In this document: positions 44,874-55,680 of the stretch, piece by piece
Layout: each line of letters begins with the position of its first letter
Position numbering within the stretch: position 1 is the first letter of the stretch
Source: Panicum virgatum
Lineage: Eukaryota; Streptophyta; Magnoliopsida; Poales; Poaceae
DNA length: 64,000 nucleotides
Reading direction: 5' to 3'
Assembly: GCF_016808335.1 (NCBI RefSeq)
Contig: NC_053150.1
Span: 42,435,607-42,499,606 of the forward strand
Notes under the pieces: generated by a model
What the model saw: only the letters and a program-made list of their open reading frames with translations
Told to the model about the DNA's origin: nothing
Database searches by the model: none
Translations under genes and position numbers: made by a program

Positions 44874-45510
44874 CAATAAAGCGAAAGATTCTGGGCCAGC
44901 GGCAGCGAGAGAGAAGAGAACACACGGAGGCCGCTGGTAGATACTCTGACTGACTGACTGACGCGCGAGACTGAACTCTGAACTTCTGAAGCCATGCCAT
45001 GCACACAGCCGGCACGCAGTCACTGAAGCAGCTGTGCTGTGCAGCCTGTGCACATTGCCATCCACCGCGTTCAATTCTGCATTTCTGCTGGTGCTGGAGT
45101 TCTGGCGGAGAGAGAGAGACGACAGAGGTGGAGATGGAGATGCGTGCAGCGAATCTAGTGCTGGCAGGCAGCAGGCCCCGGCCGCTTTGCGCTGCGCGAC
45201 GTGGATAGGCTTCTTCTTTTGGGCGTTCAAAGCTGATGCCCTCGCCGCGCGCGCGCGCGGCGGCGGAGGCGATCGAATCGATTCTCCTCTCCTCCTCGGT
45301 CAATCGCAAAGCTCGAGCCTTTCCCGTCCCCGAAACCGAAGGAGGCCCGTTTTTCTAATCCTCCCCCTCACCACCACGCCCTGCTACCCTTTCTCGTGAT
45401 ACTGCACGCGTTTCGTCTGCCATGCAGGCATGCATGCAGCCTAGATGTTAGTTTGGACTTTGGATCTCTTTTGATTTCTGGATTTCCGTCGTCGTCTTCG
45501 TACAAGTGCT
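44874..45510. other. Intergenic
   Basis: No gene is recognised. A short (GACT)n run lies at about 44948-44962. The rest is GC-moderate with chance frames on both strands. Confidence 0.4.
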
Positions 45511-45754
45511 GAGAGCAAGTATTATAGTAGGCTGCAAGAAGACTAAATGCTGAGATGGAGGGGAGAGAAGAGGAGAGAGAAGAGAGGTGGGCTGCAAGCT
45601 TGCAGTTAGTTTCGACACAAGAACCAAGAAAACTTGTGAGAGACAGATATGCCTCACATTAATAATGATAGGCTAAACTACTATACAAGTGAGCTGAGAA
45701 ATAAGCTACAAGAATCTTTACAGCCAGCAGCTGGCTGTATTATTAATCTTGCTA
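45511..45754. mobile_element. MITE copy 2 of the inverted pair
   Basis: It starts GAGAGCAAGTATTATAGTAG and ends with TATTATTAATCTTGCT. It is the reverse complement of copy 1 at 44474-44700, about 800 bp away. Confidence 0.6.
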
Positions 45755-48700
45755 TGAAGAGGAGGATGCATGTCGTCCCGGAATCTCATGAATGACTACA
45801 CTAAAAAAATGAGGAATCGTGTTCCTATTGTGTTTCAAGATAGGTGGCGAGGACAGAGAGTCGGTGGGCGGCGCTTTCTCGCGTGATCATATCCGACGAC
45901 ATTATTTTGAGCGGAGACGACGATGAAAGCAGAACCAACATTCGTTGGCGACTTAACATGAGGGTAATGGGGAATAAAACAACGTGTCAACATCAAAAAA
46001 TATACATGTTCCTGTTCCTGAGATATGGGATTTGAAGAGAAGTCGGTGTCGACACCAAGAAGAAAATTGCACGATCCAGTAACAATTTCTAAGTATGCGC
46101 TGTATTTTTTTTCTTATTAAAGCAGACATATATTTTACAGGAAAGGTTACATAGCATTTGTGTTTATCCATATTAAAAGAACCAAAGAAACAATGAGAAT
46201 GAGCCATTACACAAAACATTTTCGCAGTGGAAGAGCACTACACTGTGAATAATTACATTAATTGTGCTACTCCAGTGAACCTCATTTCTTCCCTTCTTTA
46301 CATTAAACTGATCTGGTTCTTCGAAAGCACTACTCGTTTTATTTCCTTTCCCATACAACCTTACCCTGCGAATCCGCTCACGAAAAAGAAAAGTTCAGAC
46401 ATGCCTTTTGCTTGTCTTCTTCTGCCATGACATTTCCCGTAGAGCATCTCCTTTTGCGACATCTATAGCAAACCGAGCTGCCTTTCATGCAGTAGTCATG
46501 GTCGACGCCACCACCAATTGGCACATATTCTTTTTTTTTTTTCCTTTGCCCTCACAGCACACTTTTGCCATGAGCCTGGGTCAAAACGGTCAAGGCCAAT
46601 TGTCAACTCAGCACCCACTCGGAATATGCAAAAGAAATGAAAAGATTGATTAGGGCTAGAGTCTTTTCATGACTAGGGCATCTGATTCTCCCTCCATTAA
46701 TTCAACCAGGTGCGGTGCAGTACACTTGAACTCGCTCCGTGTGCGTCCACAGATGAAAAGCCAGGCGCACTTCATGGTGCGTGTGCTCTGTGCATATAGT
46801 TTCTCCAACACGAACCCAAAAGTTTATGTGGATATCCAAGAAAGAATCAAAGGGACAACCAGTTAACAAAAAAAAAGTACTAGTTAAAAAAATGTTTCAC
46901 TGTTGTGCCCCAAAACCAATATGATTCAGTTCATGCGACAGTGGTGCTAGTCTCTCTGTTTTATTCATATTTTTTATTTTATATGGAACTAGGAAGGACC
47001 TGTGCCGACTAGATTAAGACATGACTTTTTTTTTTGACTCCCAACACTAACAGTTGAGACAATTAATAAGCTTCCCAGAAGATAAGCTTGAGATCCATGG
47101 AAGATGAAAGGAAACACTAGTAGCAGATTTCGTGCTGAAGAGAGGTTCAGATGCTGTAGTACATGGACCAGGCAGCAAGACACTGCTCAAGATACCCTGC
47201 AACAAAGGTGCAGAGACAAGCTGCAGTCCTGCAGAGGTAAACAGATCAGCAGACCATCGATGTAAACAACTCCCAACTCCACACAGAGAGCCAGCCTCTC
47301 CTTAAAAGGAGGGCACCCAGGATTGCTGCAAAAGGAACGACCCCTGTTGCGTGCCGTGCAATTATGGCGCCATGATTTCACTTCCCAACACACACACAAC
47401 AGTGCAGGATCCTACCTAATGCAGTACGAAACCCTTGGATTTTGTTTATTACAGATAACGTTAAGTGTGCCGGAAAGGTTGACATGCATGCATGGGCTCA
47501 AACACTTGGCTGCCTTTGTTTGCCCTGCTCACGAGGAGGATCTGATCTCGGCAGCTCGGCCTTTTCCTCCTGCTGGCACTGCCTCCCTCCTCTGCTCCCA
47601 TGCATGGCATGCATGCGTGCATGCATGCATGCACGCGAGCTTCCCTCCCGTCAGGGCATCGGCGAAAGGTGGTGGACGCTGTTGTTTTTGGAGAGGGAGC
47701 TAGCTTTAACGAAAGAGCTGCTATGCCATGCAGGATGGAACACGAACCTGACCTCTGTGAAGAATCAATGGAAAGAAACACACAGCTAGCACGTCAGACT
47801 CCGGTGATGTGTCCTGAAAAAGAACGGGTCACATGTTCTAGTATTTTCTCATTTCGCAACCGGTTTTTTTTGAAACAGTATTTCGATCTGAACCGGGTTT
47901 CAAACTGATGAAGTTCGGTTCAGATCAAAGGACGCATCAAAATTGCGTCAAGTTTAGTGGTAATAAAATATCCGCCTTTTTCGCAGCACCGTGTATTAAG
48001 TTATCAACAAACTAAAATTCAAATATGCTTCTTTTCTACTACAATAAAACAGAGCAGTGTACAGTGTTTGAAAATAAGCAGTACAAACGCAGCATGTGCA
48101 ACTTTTGCTTTTTGAATGGAAGAGCGAGATAACTTAAACAACACAAGGGTGGTGCTGCCATTGGGCGCGGCAGAATCTGCTGCATGCAGGCCCCTTTGTT
48201 CGGCCACCTCCCTCCTCCAGCTTTCTAGTTTCTCCGAGATACGCGACGCCCCCGGCGAGGAGCGCCGTTGGGCACGGCAGAATCTTGCAAAAGTGGCCGC
48301 ACGCTCCCCGGCGGCGGGCTGGCCGGGGAGATAGCGGCCGGCTTTGCCCGGGACGGGGCCGGGGGATGGCCGCTCGCCTTTTCCTCCGGCGTGGATCGCA
48401 TGGGGGCGGGGGCTTGGGGTGTATTCTAGTCGGATTCTGCTCGCGAGTCCCCAGGTTGATTGGCTACCTGCTGTTTGGGTTAAGGGGCGAAAGCGAGCTG
48501 ATTTGGCTGCTCGCTTTGAGATGAGATTTCCTCCTTTCCATGGAGGCAACTGCTCTTTCTCTCTGTTTTTCTTTTTCTCAAAAACAAATCTCACCAGAGT
48601 CGAGGCACGTCCCTGAAAAAAAAAGAGAGCCGAGGCACGAGTTTCAGCGTACGAGTAACGTTGAGAGAGACAGAGAGTGGGTGTACGCGATCGCTCCAGG

Positions 48701-49740
48701 AAGGAGAATCATCGGGGGTTCCTATACTGCTTGCGGAAGATGGTTAAGAGATATGTCTTTAAAGCCCACTAAGCCCACAAACGACTTATTACATCATACA
48801 TGCACCACAACGGCCCATTACAAGCACGCAGCCATTAACACACACCGACACACATGCAGCACAGCAATGGACAGGTCCACTAAAAAAAGCAACGGACAGG
48901 ATGGCAGGAGGATTGGCTGGCAGCAGGTAAACTTTCTTTGCTTTTTTCCCTAGTATATGCGACCATGATTCATAGTTTTTTTAAAATGTTTATGACCTAG
49001 CATGTTTAAAATATTAAACTGGTATAGTCAACATTTTAAGTCACTACAGTCAACATGAATCAAAACCTAGTTCAACAATTCTAATGAACTATTTCAACAT
49101 TTCACATGGAATTATTGATGCAGTATATCTACAATGTTGAACATGCATATTTAAAATGTTGAAGTGTTATAATCTGAATGTTGAATTTTCAAAAAATATT
49201 TGAGAAGTCAAAATATATTCATATTGGATCTTGTTCTGTTGCAAAAATTCCAAATAACATTGTGGTTCAAACGGAATCTAAAACGCACTTACGGTTTGAA
49301 AGAAAATTAAAATCAAAGTCTCAAATTCAAAAGGGAACTCATCCGATTTCTCACTGCACCCTAGATGCGCCACGACTCAGCAGTAGGCACGTGTCCTCTT
49401 GTTGCCTGGTGCCAACGCTCAGATGACTAATCAACAGCTCATGCTCGTTTTGCAGTTATTGGATCTGTACATGCGCACGAATCTTAAAGAGGAAGTTATA
49501 TAAGATTTTATGTTCTGAAAGATATATAAGATCTCTGAGAATCATCGGGGAGTTATGGACTAGGCCCATTTAGTTCCTAGATGGGCCAAAACTCGCTAGT
49601 TAGTTGGGCTCCTTCGAAATGAGCTGAGGCGGGTATGTACTCGCTACCAAGATTAAAATGACATACAGGATGATACATTTAAGTACTTGCTACTTGTTGG
49701 TTCCAGACGGATTCTCATGGGTATACTTACTTACCAGGGA
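45755..49740. other. Long intergenic stretch
   Basis: I see no gene. Noted: poly-T runs (46528-46542, 47030), CATGCATG-rich sequence at 47590-47632, an inverted pair GATCTGAACC/GGTTCAGATC at 47883-47928 (10-bp stem), a GC-rich patch at 48170-48500, and AT-rich DNA at 48990-49200 with repeated CAACATTTT/AAAATGTTG strings. Confidence 0.4.
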
Positions 49741-49749
49741 ACATATCTA

Positions 49750-50101
49750 GTGCAAACCACAACTTCATAAAAACTTATATAAATTACAGCAAAAAAGTCA
49801 TCTAAATTCACCAAAAACACACACTTGTAGATGATATAATGATACACAATCCTGTATAGTATCTTGTCAAAACTCGACTTCGTTTGTGAGATATAAAAAT
49901 AATAAATTTCAAGCCAGAAAACCGTCCAAATAATTTGTTAGAAATTTATTTTTTATATCTCATAGATGAAGTCGAGTTTGGACAAGATATTTTATAAGAT
50001 TGTGTATCATCATATCATCTATATATGTGATTTTTTTGATGAATTTAGACAGCTTATTTACTATGGTTTGCACAAGTTTTCACAAAGGTTGTGATTTGAA
50101 C
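49750..50101. mobile_element. Foldback MITE-like element
   Basis: The arms pair over about 160 bp. The left arm runs from GTGCAAACCACAACTTC, and the right arm reads on the minus strand as GTTCAAATCACAACC and then AAACTTGTGCAAACC. The two inner copies of AACTCGACTTC (with GAGATATAAAAA) are well matched. I could not fix a target duplication, so the superfamily is open. Confidence 0.6.
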
Positions 50102-52663
50102 TACAAACCTTCTCTACTTACCATTCGTTTTTTTTGTCGGGCCAATTTAAGAAGTACAAGATGATAAATATATTGCACAGCATATGGGTATGGTTTACTT
50201 GGGACGCGGCTATGCATCGCAGAAGGCGATAGAACGTTTTCCTATCGCCTGAAAGTTGTCCCAAACTCCCACCATTATAAGGCCCAACCAATTTTTGGCC
50301 CAATCAAAAATTAACACGCAATAGGCATCTATACATGAGCACCCTATGCGCAGAGACAAATCTTATACGTGAGTGCATACAAACATGTTGAAGACTAACA
50401 AAAATCTTAAACCATATATATTAATTAATTTTTTTATTATACCATTGTGTTCTTATGATAAATTCTTTGAATTAAGACCACACATGAATAAATTTGGATG
50501 ATATTTTTTAGAATATTTTTTTATCAAGCTAGAATATTTTGAATACTATGAACAAATATTTAAGAAACATGAGTAAATAATTATTTTCATGAACAAAAGA
50601 TTAAACATCACGAACAAAAAATAGAATACCGTGAATAGAACATTGAACATGATGAATATTTAATTGTATAGGACAACTAATAAGAACTGAAGATTGCAAA
50701 CAAATGAGTAACACCTATAAAGTGCATAATGATTTAGCTTTGCAAACAAATTTATCTAAAAAGTAATTCCCTACATAATAGTTTGTTTCATGGAGAAAAA
50801 TGCATCTGCATCACAAATAAATTATTATTTGAACAAATAAAATATATAGTTATCCAAGAAAAAATAAATAATAAAACAGAAATAAAAAATGGAAAGAGAA
50901 AATAAATAATGTAGTAATTACAAATTAACTTGTACTAGATCAACATCTCGAATTAGAATGTTGGACTATTTTCTCCGAAATGTTGATTAGGATGCATAAA
51001 TTGTTGAATCAAGTTTCAAAGAAAATGTTGAAGTAGGTTTTATAGAACCTGTAGAAGATTTTTTCTCACTAGTTATTCTAAAAGGAGTTTCTCACTGCTT
51101 TTGTACAACATTTTTTGCCGAGAGCGTAATACCGTACGTCTCGTGCGTTGGTTTGTATTGACTTACATGTTGTATATTTTGAAGAGATTCCTGTCCGTCC
51201 TTATATTGTCTGGGGGACAGGGTTACATTGAAATCCATGCCAGATTCGAGCTTAGGAGTTCTACCTGAGTATTACTCGGGTAGTTTTCTTCTATTCCGAC
51301 TAGTCCTACTTAGTAGTTCAAGTCGTTACAACAGGATAAGGCACACGCCATGTGTTATACTTTATTCTAAAATATTTTAGATTTGTAATTAGTCCCGCTG
51401 CCCCAGATCTGACACTACTTCTCTGAGAAAGATGTTTTTCAATATGCTAACTTAGATTTTTACCTTGTGTTCATGGGCTATGGATTTTTTTTTTGTCTAC
51501 GGGCCAAGATGGGCTGTACGAAGTTAGAAGATACTTGGGTCTTATTTACTTTCGTCCCTTTGCTTTTGTGACGACGAAGCAAAGCAACTTTTAGAGTGGA
51601 ACAAATCCTATGTAGGCTTCGTTTAACAATACGTGGACCGATCCTGGATTGGGTAGATCCCCTTCACCCACCCAATCCATGTCCGCGTAGGGGTTGGAAG
51701 CTCAGCTACTAATTATTGTTTGACTAAGCTAGGATTAACATAGATTGCTCCATACTACTATAATCAAATCAAACCAGTACTAAAGAATAAAAAAAATAAA
51801 AAGAAGAATTCAACTTAACCTTGCTGCTTTAATCTCACAATAAAACATGAGATCCCAGCATTGAAATTTAAAATATTGTAGGCTTAACACGTGCAATGCA
51901 TTACATCCAATATCTCCAGTTCCTAAGACCATTGCCACAATTCTGTATTTGCTATGAGGCCTTATATCGATGATAAGGATAATTGACACCTCTAATAATT
52001 CCTATTACATTATAGATGAAGAAGTGCTCAACATCTAGTTTGTTTTACATCATAGGCGAACAAGAGAGGACTTGTAAAATGCAATGGCTTGAAGTAGTGA
52101 AGCTCTTGGCAGAACTAAAGCATATATCAGAAAAAGACCCCTAGTGACCTGCAGTCCAAACCAAACTATTAAACTTTAGCAAATACATCGCAAGTTAATT
52201 TCTTATTTTGTTCTCAGAAATATGTCTACAGAAAAATTATGGATCATAATTTTGAACATAAACTGAAAGATGTTTCTATCTTTACATTACAATGTCAAAA
52301 TAATTTATAACAGAGGTATCCATTGGGCTAAATTTTATCTGACAGATGAACTGCAAACACATCTGATTGATATTACAATGTATCAAGTCAAACCCATGCT
52401 GCAAACAAAACCCATCAATTCCTAGATGTCTGCAGTCATCTAACAAATGAGTTATGAAAAGAAGCTAGTAACAAGGTTTAATAGAATGAAAACTAGACTA
52501 ACTACTGATGCAAATAAAACAGCTAGATGGTGAAAGAAATTAAGAACAGAATAGCCAGCTGCAAATAAATGTATTTATTTTTTGTTTTACTAATGTTGCT
52601 GAATTAAGACTTCGGCTAATGATACAAAAATAGTACGAACATGGCAGCTATAAGACATCTAGT
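50102..52663. other. AT-rich intergenic or repetitive DNA
   Basis: No gene is recognised. A perfect 9-bp stem, AGGCGATAG/CTATCGCCT, occurs at about 50223-50251. CAACAT/ATGTTG strings cluster at 50940-51060. The region 51130-51360 has LTR-like composition without clear ends. Confidence 0.35.
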
Positions 52664-53060
52664 GGATTAATGGCTCCTAGGCGGTTCTCGAAGTAGGGCG
52701 AAAGAACCGAGGATCTGTGGTAATGGGAATATGAGTACCATCAATGGCTCCTAGGCAGTTCTCGGAGTAGGGAAAGAACCGAGGATTTGTTAATCTTCCA
52801 GTGTGGACTAGTTCCAATTGCAGGCTTCACAAATCTATAGGTGAGAGCTGGGATTATATTGAAAACCGACTTAATATAGCAAGTTCTCACCACTGTGCTC
52901 AAATTCATATTGCAGATCCTCATAGCTAGCGTTATGAGATATCATAAATAGGAAGAATCATAATCTCTCGTCCACTCTCACACCCCTCGTGTCACGTAAC
53001 AGGTGCTCTCTTTTGAGAAAGTCCGCGATCTCTCTAAATTCAATTGGCTCCATGTGAAAT
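52664..53060 (-). pseudogene. PIF/Harbinger transposase remnant
   Basis: Reading leftward on the minus strand, pieces in shifting frames match the PIF/Harbinger DDE nuclease: LLRDTRGVRVDERL, then ISHNASYEDLQYEFEHSGEN, then TYRFVKPAIGT, then NPRFFPYSENCLGAIDGTHI. The last contains the first catalytic Asp in the AIDGTHIP motif. At least two frameshifts or stops separate the pieces. A duplicated copy of the PRFF...LGAI piece follows at 52664-52720 with a stop inside. The second and third catalytic residues are not seen. Confidence 0.7.
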
Positions 53061-54976
53061 GCAACACAGTAGTACTTAAGATGTCTCGGATTTCTTTTAG
53101 TTTCATTTTGCCAGACAACCTAGATGTATGACTAGGTCTCTTTTTCATTCCTCCATTGCTACTTAAAAGGTACACTGTAGGTAATATAAATAGCATAATC
53201 TCATCCTCATCTTCTGTCCTCTTTCTAACTGATCATCTACACTCTAATTCATTTTTCTAAGCCTTCAAATGTTCTACATGTATGAAGAAAAAACACTGTA
53301 ACTATCTTTAAGAATCGAAACCTGGGTTACTCCCCGAGCTCTCATCGAGCCACATCATCCAATTTTTTGCTGTCGTAGGATTCAGATCGGACGTCTGTTC
53401 AGCACTGCCATCAGCCGCCCGTCCCCTCAATCCAAATGCTTCCATCCGTTTCGACAGCCAACAACCGCAGTCAATTAAAAATCATCCTGACACTTCCTCT
53501 TCCGCTTCCCAAATCCCATCCAGTAAAAATCACCATCGCCCTCTACTCGCTGATGATGCGCCGCCCTTCCCCTCCCCTCGCCGATGATGTGCCGCCCCAT
53601 CCACACCATGCGCTACCCCGTTCAGAAATCAACGAGCCCTAAGATGCCCGTGTGGCGGTGGGATTCAACGAAGGCGAAGAGATCAAGGTTCCCCTCCACG
53701 ACGAGCCAAACGTCCGCGCCCTGCGACTCCTGGTGGCCCCATGACGACCACGCGCTCCCGGCTGTCTTCCCCGTGCCCTTCGCTGCGCAGCCTCGTCAAA
53801 ACCCACCACGGCCGCTGCATCTGCTAAGCTCCACCTCTCCATCGTGTTGACCGAGTAGATCCTTGGCTGCTCCTCACCCGCAGCTGCAACAGCAGATCAA
53901 GCCGCCCCCATGTCGCCGGCCTTTGCCCCATTGGTTAGTCCTTCCACTGCAGCTACGCCTATGAGAAGAGAACGCCCCTGACTCTCTCCTCTACTCATAT
54001 TACCTGCCATGTGCTTGGCAAATTGCCTGTCAAGATGTGCATATGGCTAAAGCATGTGAATGCTCACAGTGTAGCAGCAAGCAAATGGGAAAAGCTAGCG
54101 TTAGCTTTTTGTGTGCACTCTTCGAAGTCGACATATGAGTAACATGCATTATTGCACAACTTACAACTCTATTAATTTTTACTAAACATCGCATGCTCCT
54201 CTCTAACCTGCTTTTTGCTGTTTATTTTCTAACATGTCAAGCTAGAAATTATTTGTTTGAGCTCCAAGTGATTAATTATGGAATTACCATGGTATAGCTT
54301 AATCTCAACTTTAAATAAAAACATTGTTTCCATGCAGCAAATTTTTCATACTACAGAAGAATTTTTTAAGACAAATGTTTTACTGCAAGAAAATAATTAA
54401 TCTCCCACAAATAATCAATAGTCTAACTATTGATAAATGAATATATAATCCATTCTGTATTTATTTGTGGTATACTGATTTGTTTCTAGAACCTACAACA
54501 TTCATACCACTATCGCCGATGCATGAGAAAAGTAAGGAAAACACAAAAATAAAAAATGAAAAGTACTACAAAAGAAGCAACAATCCAAATCGTAAAAGAT
54601 ATGTATGGAATTTCAAACAAAGGAGCGAGGAACACCACAATAAAACACCATCAGTGTGTGACTGACCAATGGCCCAGACATGCAAACTAACCACCACCCA
54701 CCCACACACACAGGAACCAGATCACCAAGCACCTGGAAAGTCAGGTAGAAAGCCAATGCATTTATAACCTCTGCAACACAAGCCCCAGATGCATCCACAT
54801 ATACACATTAGCGTTAAGACAGAGGTTAAAAATGACCCTGATAGATGAGTTCCACACGGACAGTGACAGCCAAAATAAAGTTCTGAAAATAAATTATCAT
54901 ACACAAACAACTGTATGTCCATGTTCAGTAATGAGAACAAATACATATTTAATGAGAACAAATACAACTGTATGCC
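53061..54976. other. Intergenic
   Basis: No supported gene. A GC-richer patch at 53540-53950 has short frames only. The remainder is AT-rich, including CA-rich sequence near 54690-54715. Confidence 0.4.
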
Positions 54977-55240
54977 CGCACCACCCCCGCGCCGCCGTCT
55001 TCCCCGCCATCGACGAGTTGCTCAAGCTGTTCAAGCGCTCGTGCAAGGAGCTCCTCGACCTCCGCAGGCAGGTGCTGAATGTTGGCTGCGTCTACGTTCC
55101 ACCGCCTGCTTGACTGGTTCCTGGTGATGTTGTTGTGTGCTCTGATGGTTTGGCACTTTCCAGTTTTTTGTTGGCAGATTGACAAGCAGCTCCAGAATTT
55201 GAAGGAGGAGGTGGCCGTGCAGGACGCTAAACATTGCAAG
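54977..55240 (+). pseudogene. Captured SEC10 (exocyst subunit) N-terminal fragment
   Basis: Exon-like piece 1 (to 55071) encodes VFPAIDELLKLFKRSCKELL then DLRRQ. After a 106-bp GT-AG intron (55072-55177) piece 2 encodes IDKQLQNLKEEVAVQDAKH. The joined sequence resembles the N-terminal coiled-coil region of plant exocyst subunit SEC10, which helps tether secretory vesicles at the plasma membrane. After CKM the similarity stops, and an unrelated frame runs to a stop at 55337-55339. The rest of the long SEC10 gene is absent, so this is a fragment, probably carried by a transposon. The family call is from memory of the protein. Confidence 0.55.
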
Positions 55241-55399
55241 ATGCGGACAAGCAGGCCAGCGCTCAAGCCAAACAACTCGCTTGTCCTCGCAAACTTTGCG
55301 CAGTTCCTCTACCTTGTGCAGAACGACCACGATCGGTAGGTCCCCTCAGCTATGCCTACTAACTGCTCGACGGATTGACAACACAACCGCGATTACTGC

Positions 55400-55680
55400 T
55401 ACTTCGAGCAAATTTGGCAACTCAATACATCACACTAGGCAAAAATATGTTAACAACAAAGGCAACTCAGTGCATTTGTCTAGGCAATTTTTTTTTTCTG
55501 ATTTCATATGCGCAACTCAATGCATTTTATCTAGGCAATAATGTGTTAAGAACAATGCAAATCAATGCATATATTTGGGTGTTCCTTCTGATTTTCATAT
55601 ATGCAACTCAATATACATATATATCCAGGCAATAATGTGTTAAGAGTAAGGCAACAATATGTTATTAACAAGGAAGAATA
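55400..55680. repeat. Imperfect tandem repeats with TAGGCAA
   Basis: Units of about 60-80 bp contain GGCAACTCAATGCATTT and CTAGGCAATAATGTGTTAAG. Similar TTAGGCAA strings recur at about 56467, 60406, 60455, 60577 and 62036. Confidence 0.6.

Noticed and set aside
45031..45309. Minus-strand frames near the MITE pair
   Set aside because: Short, overlapping in several phases, and without similarity to any family I know.
48019..48594. A 190-codon minus-strand frame
   Set aside because: No recognisable motif, GC-rich centre, no splice sites or neighbours that support a gene.
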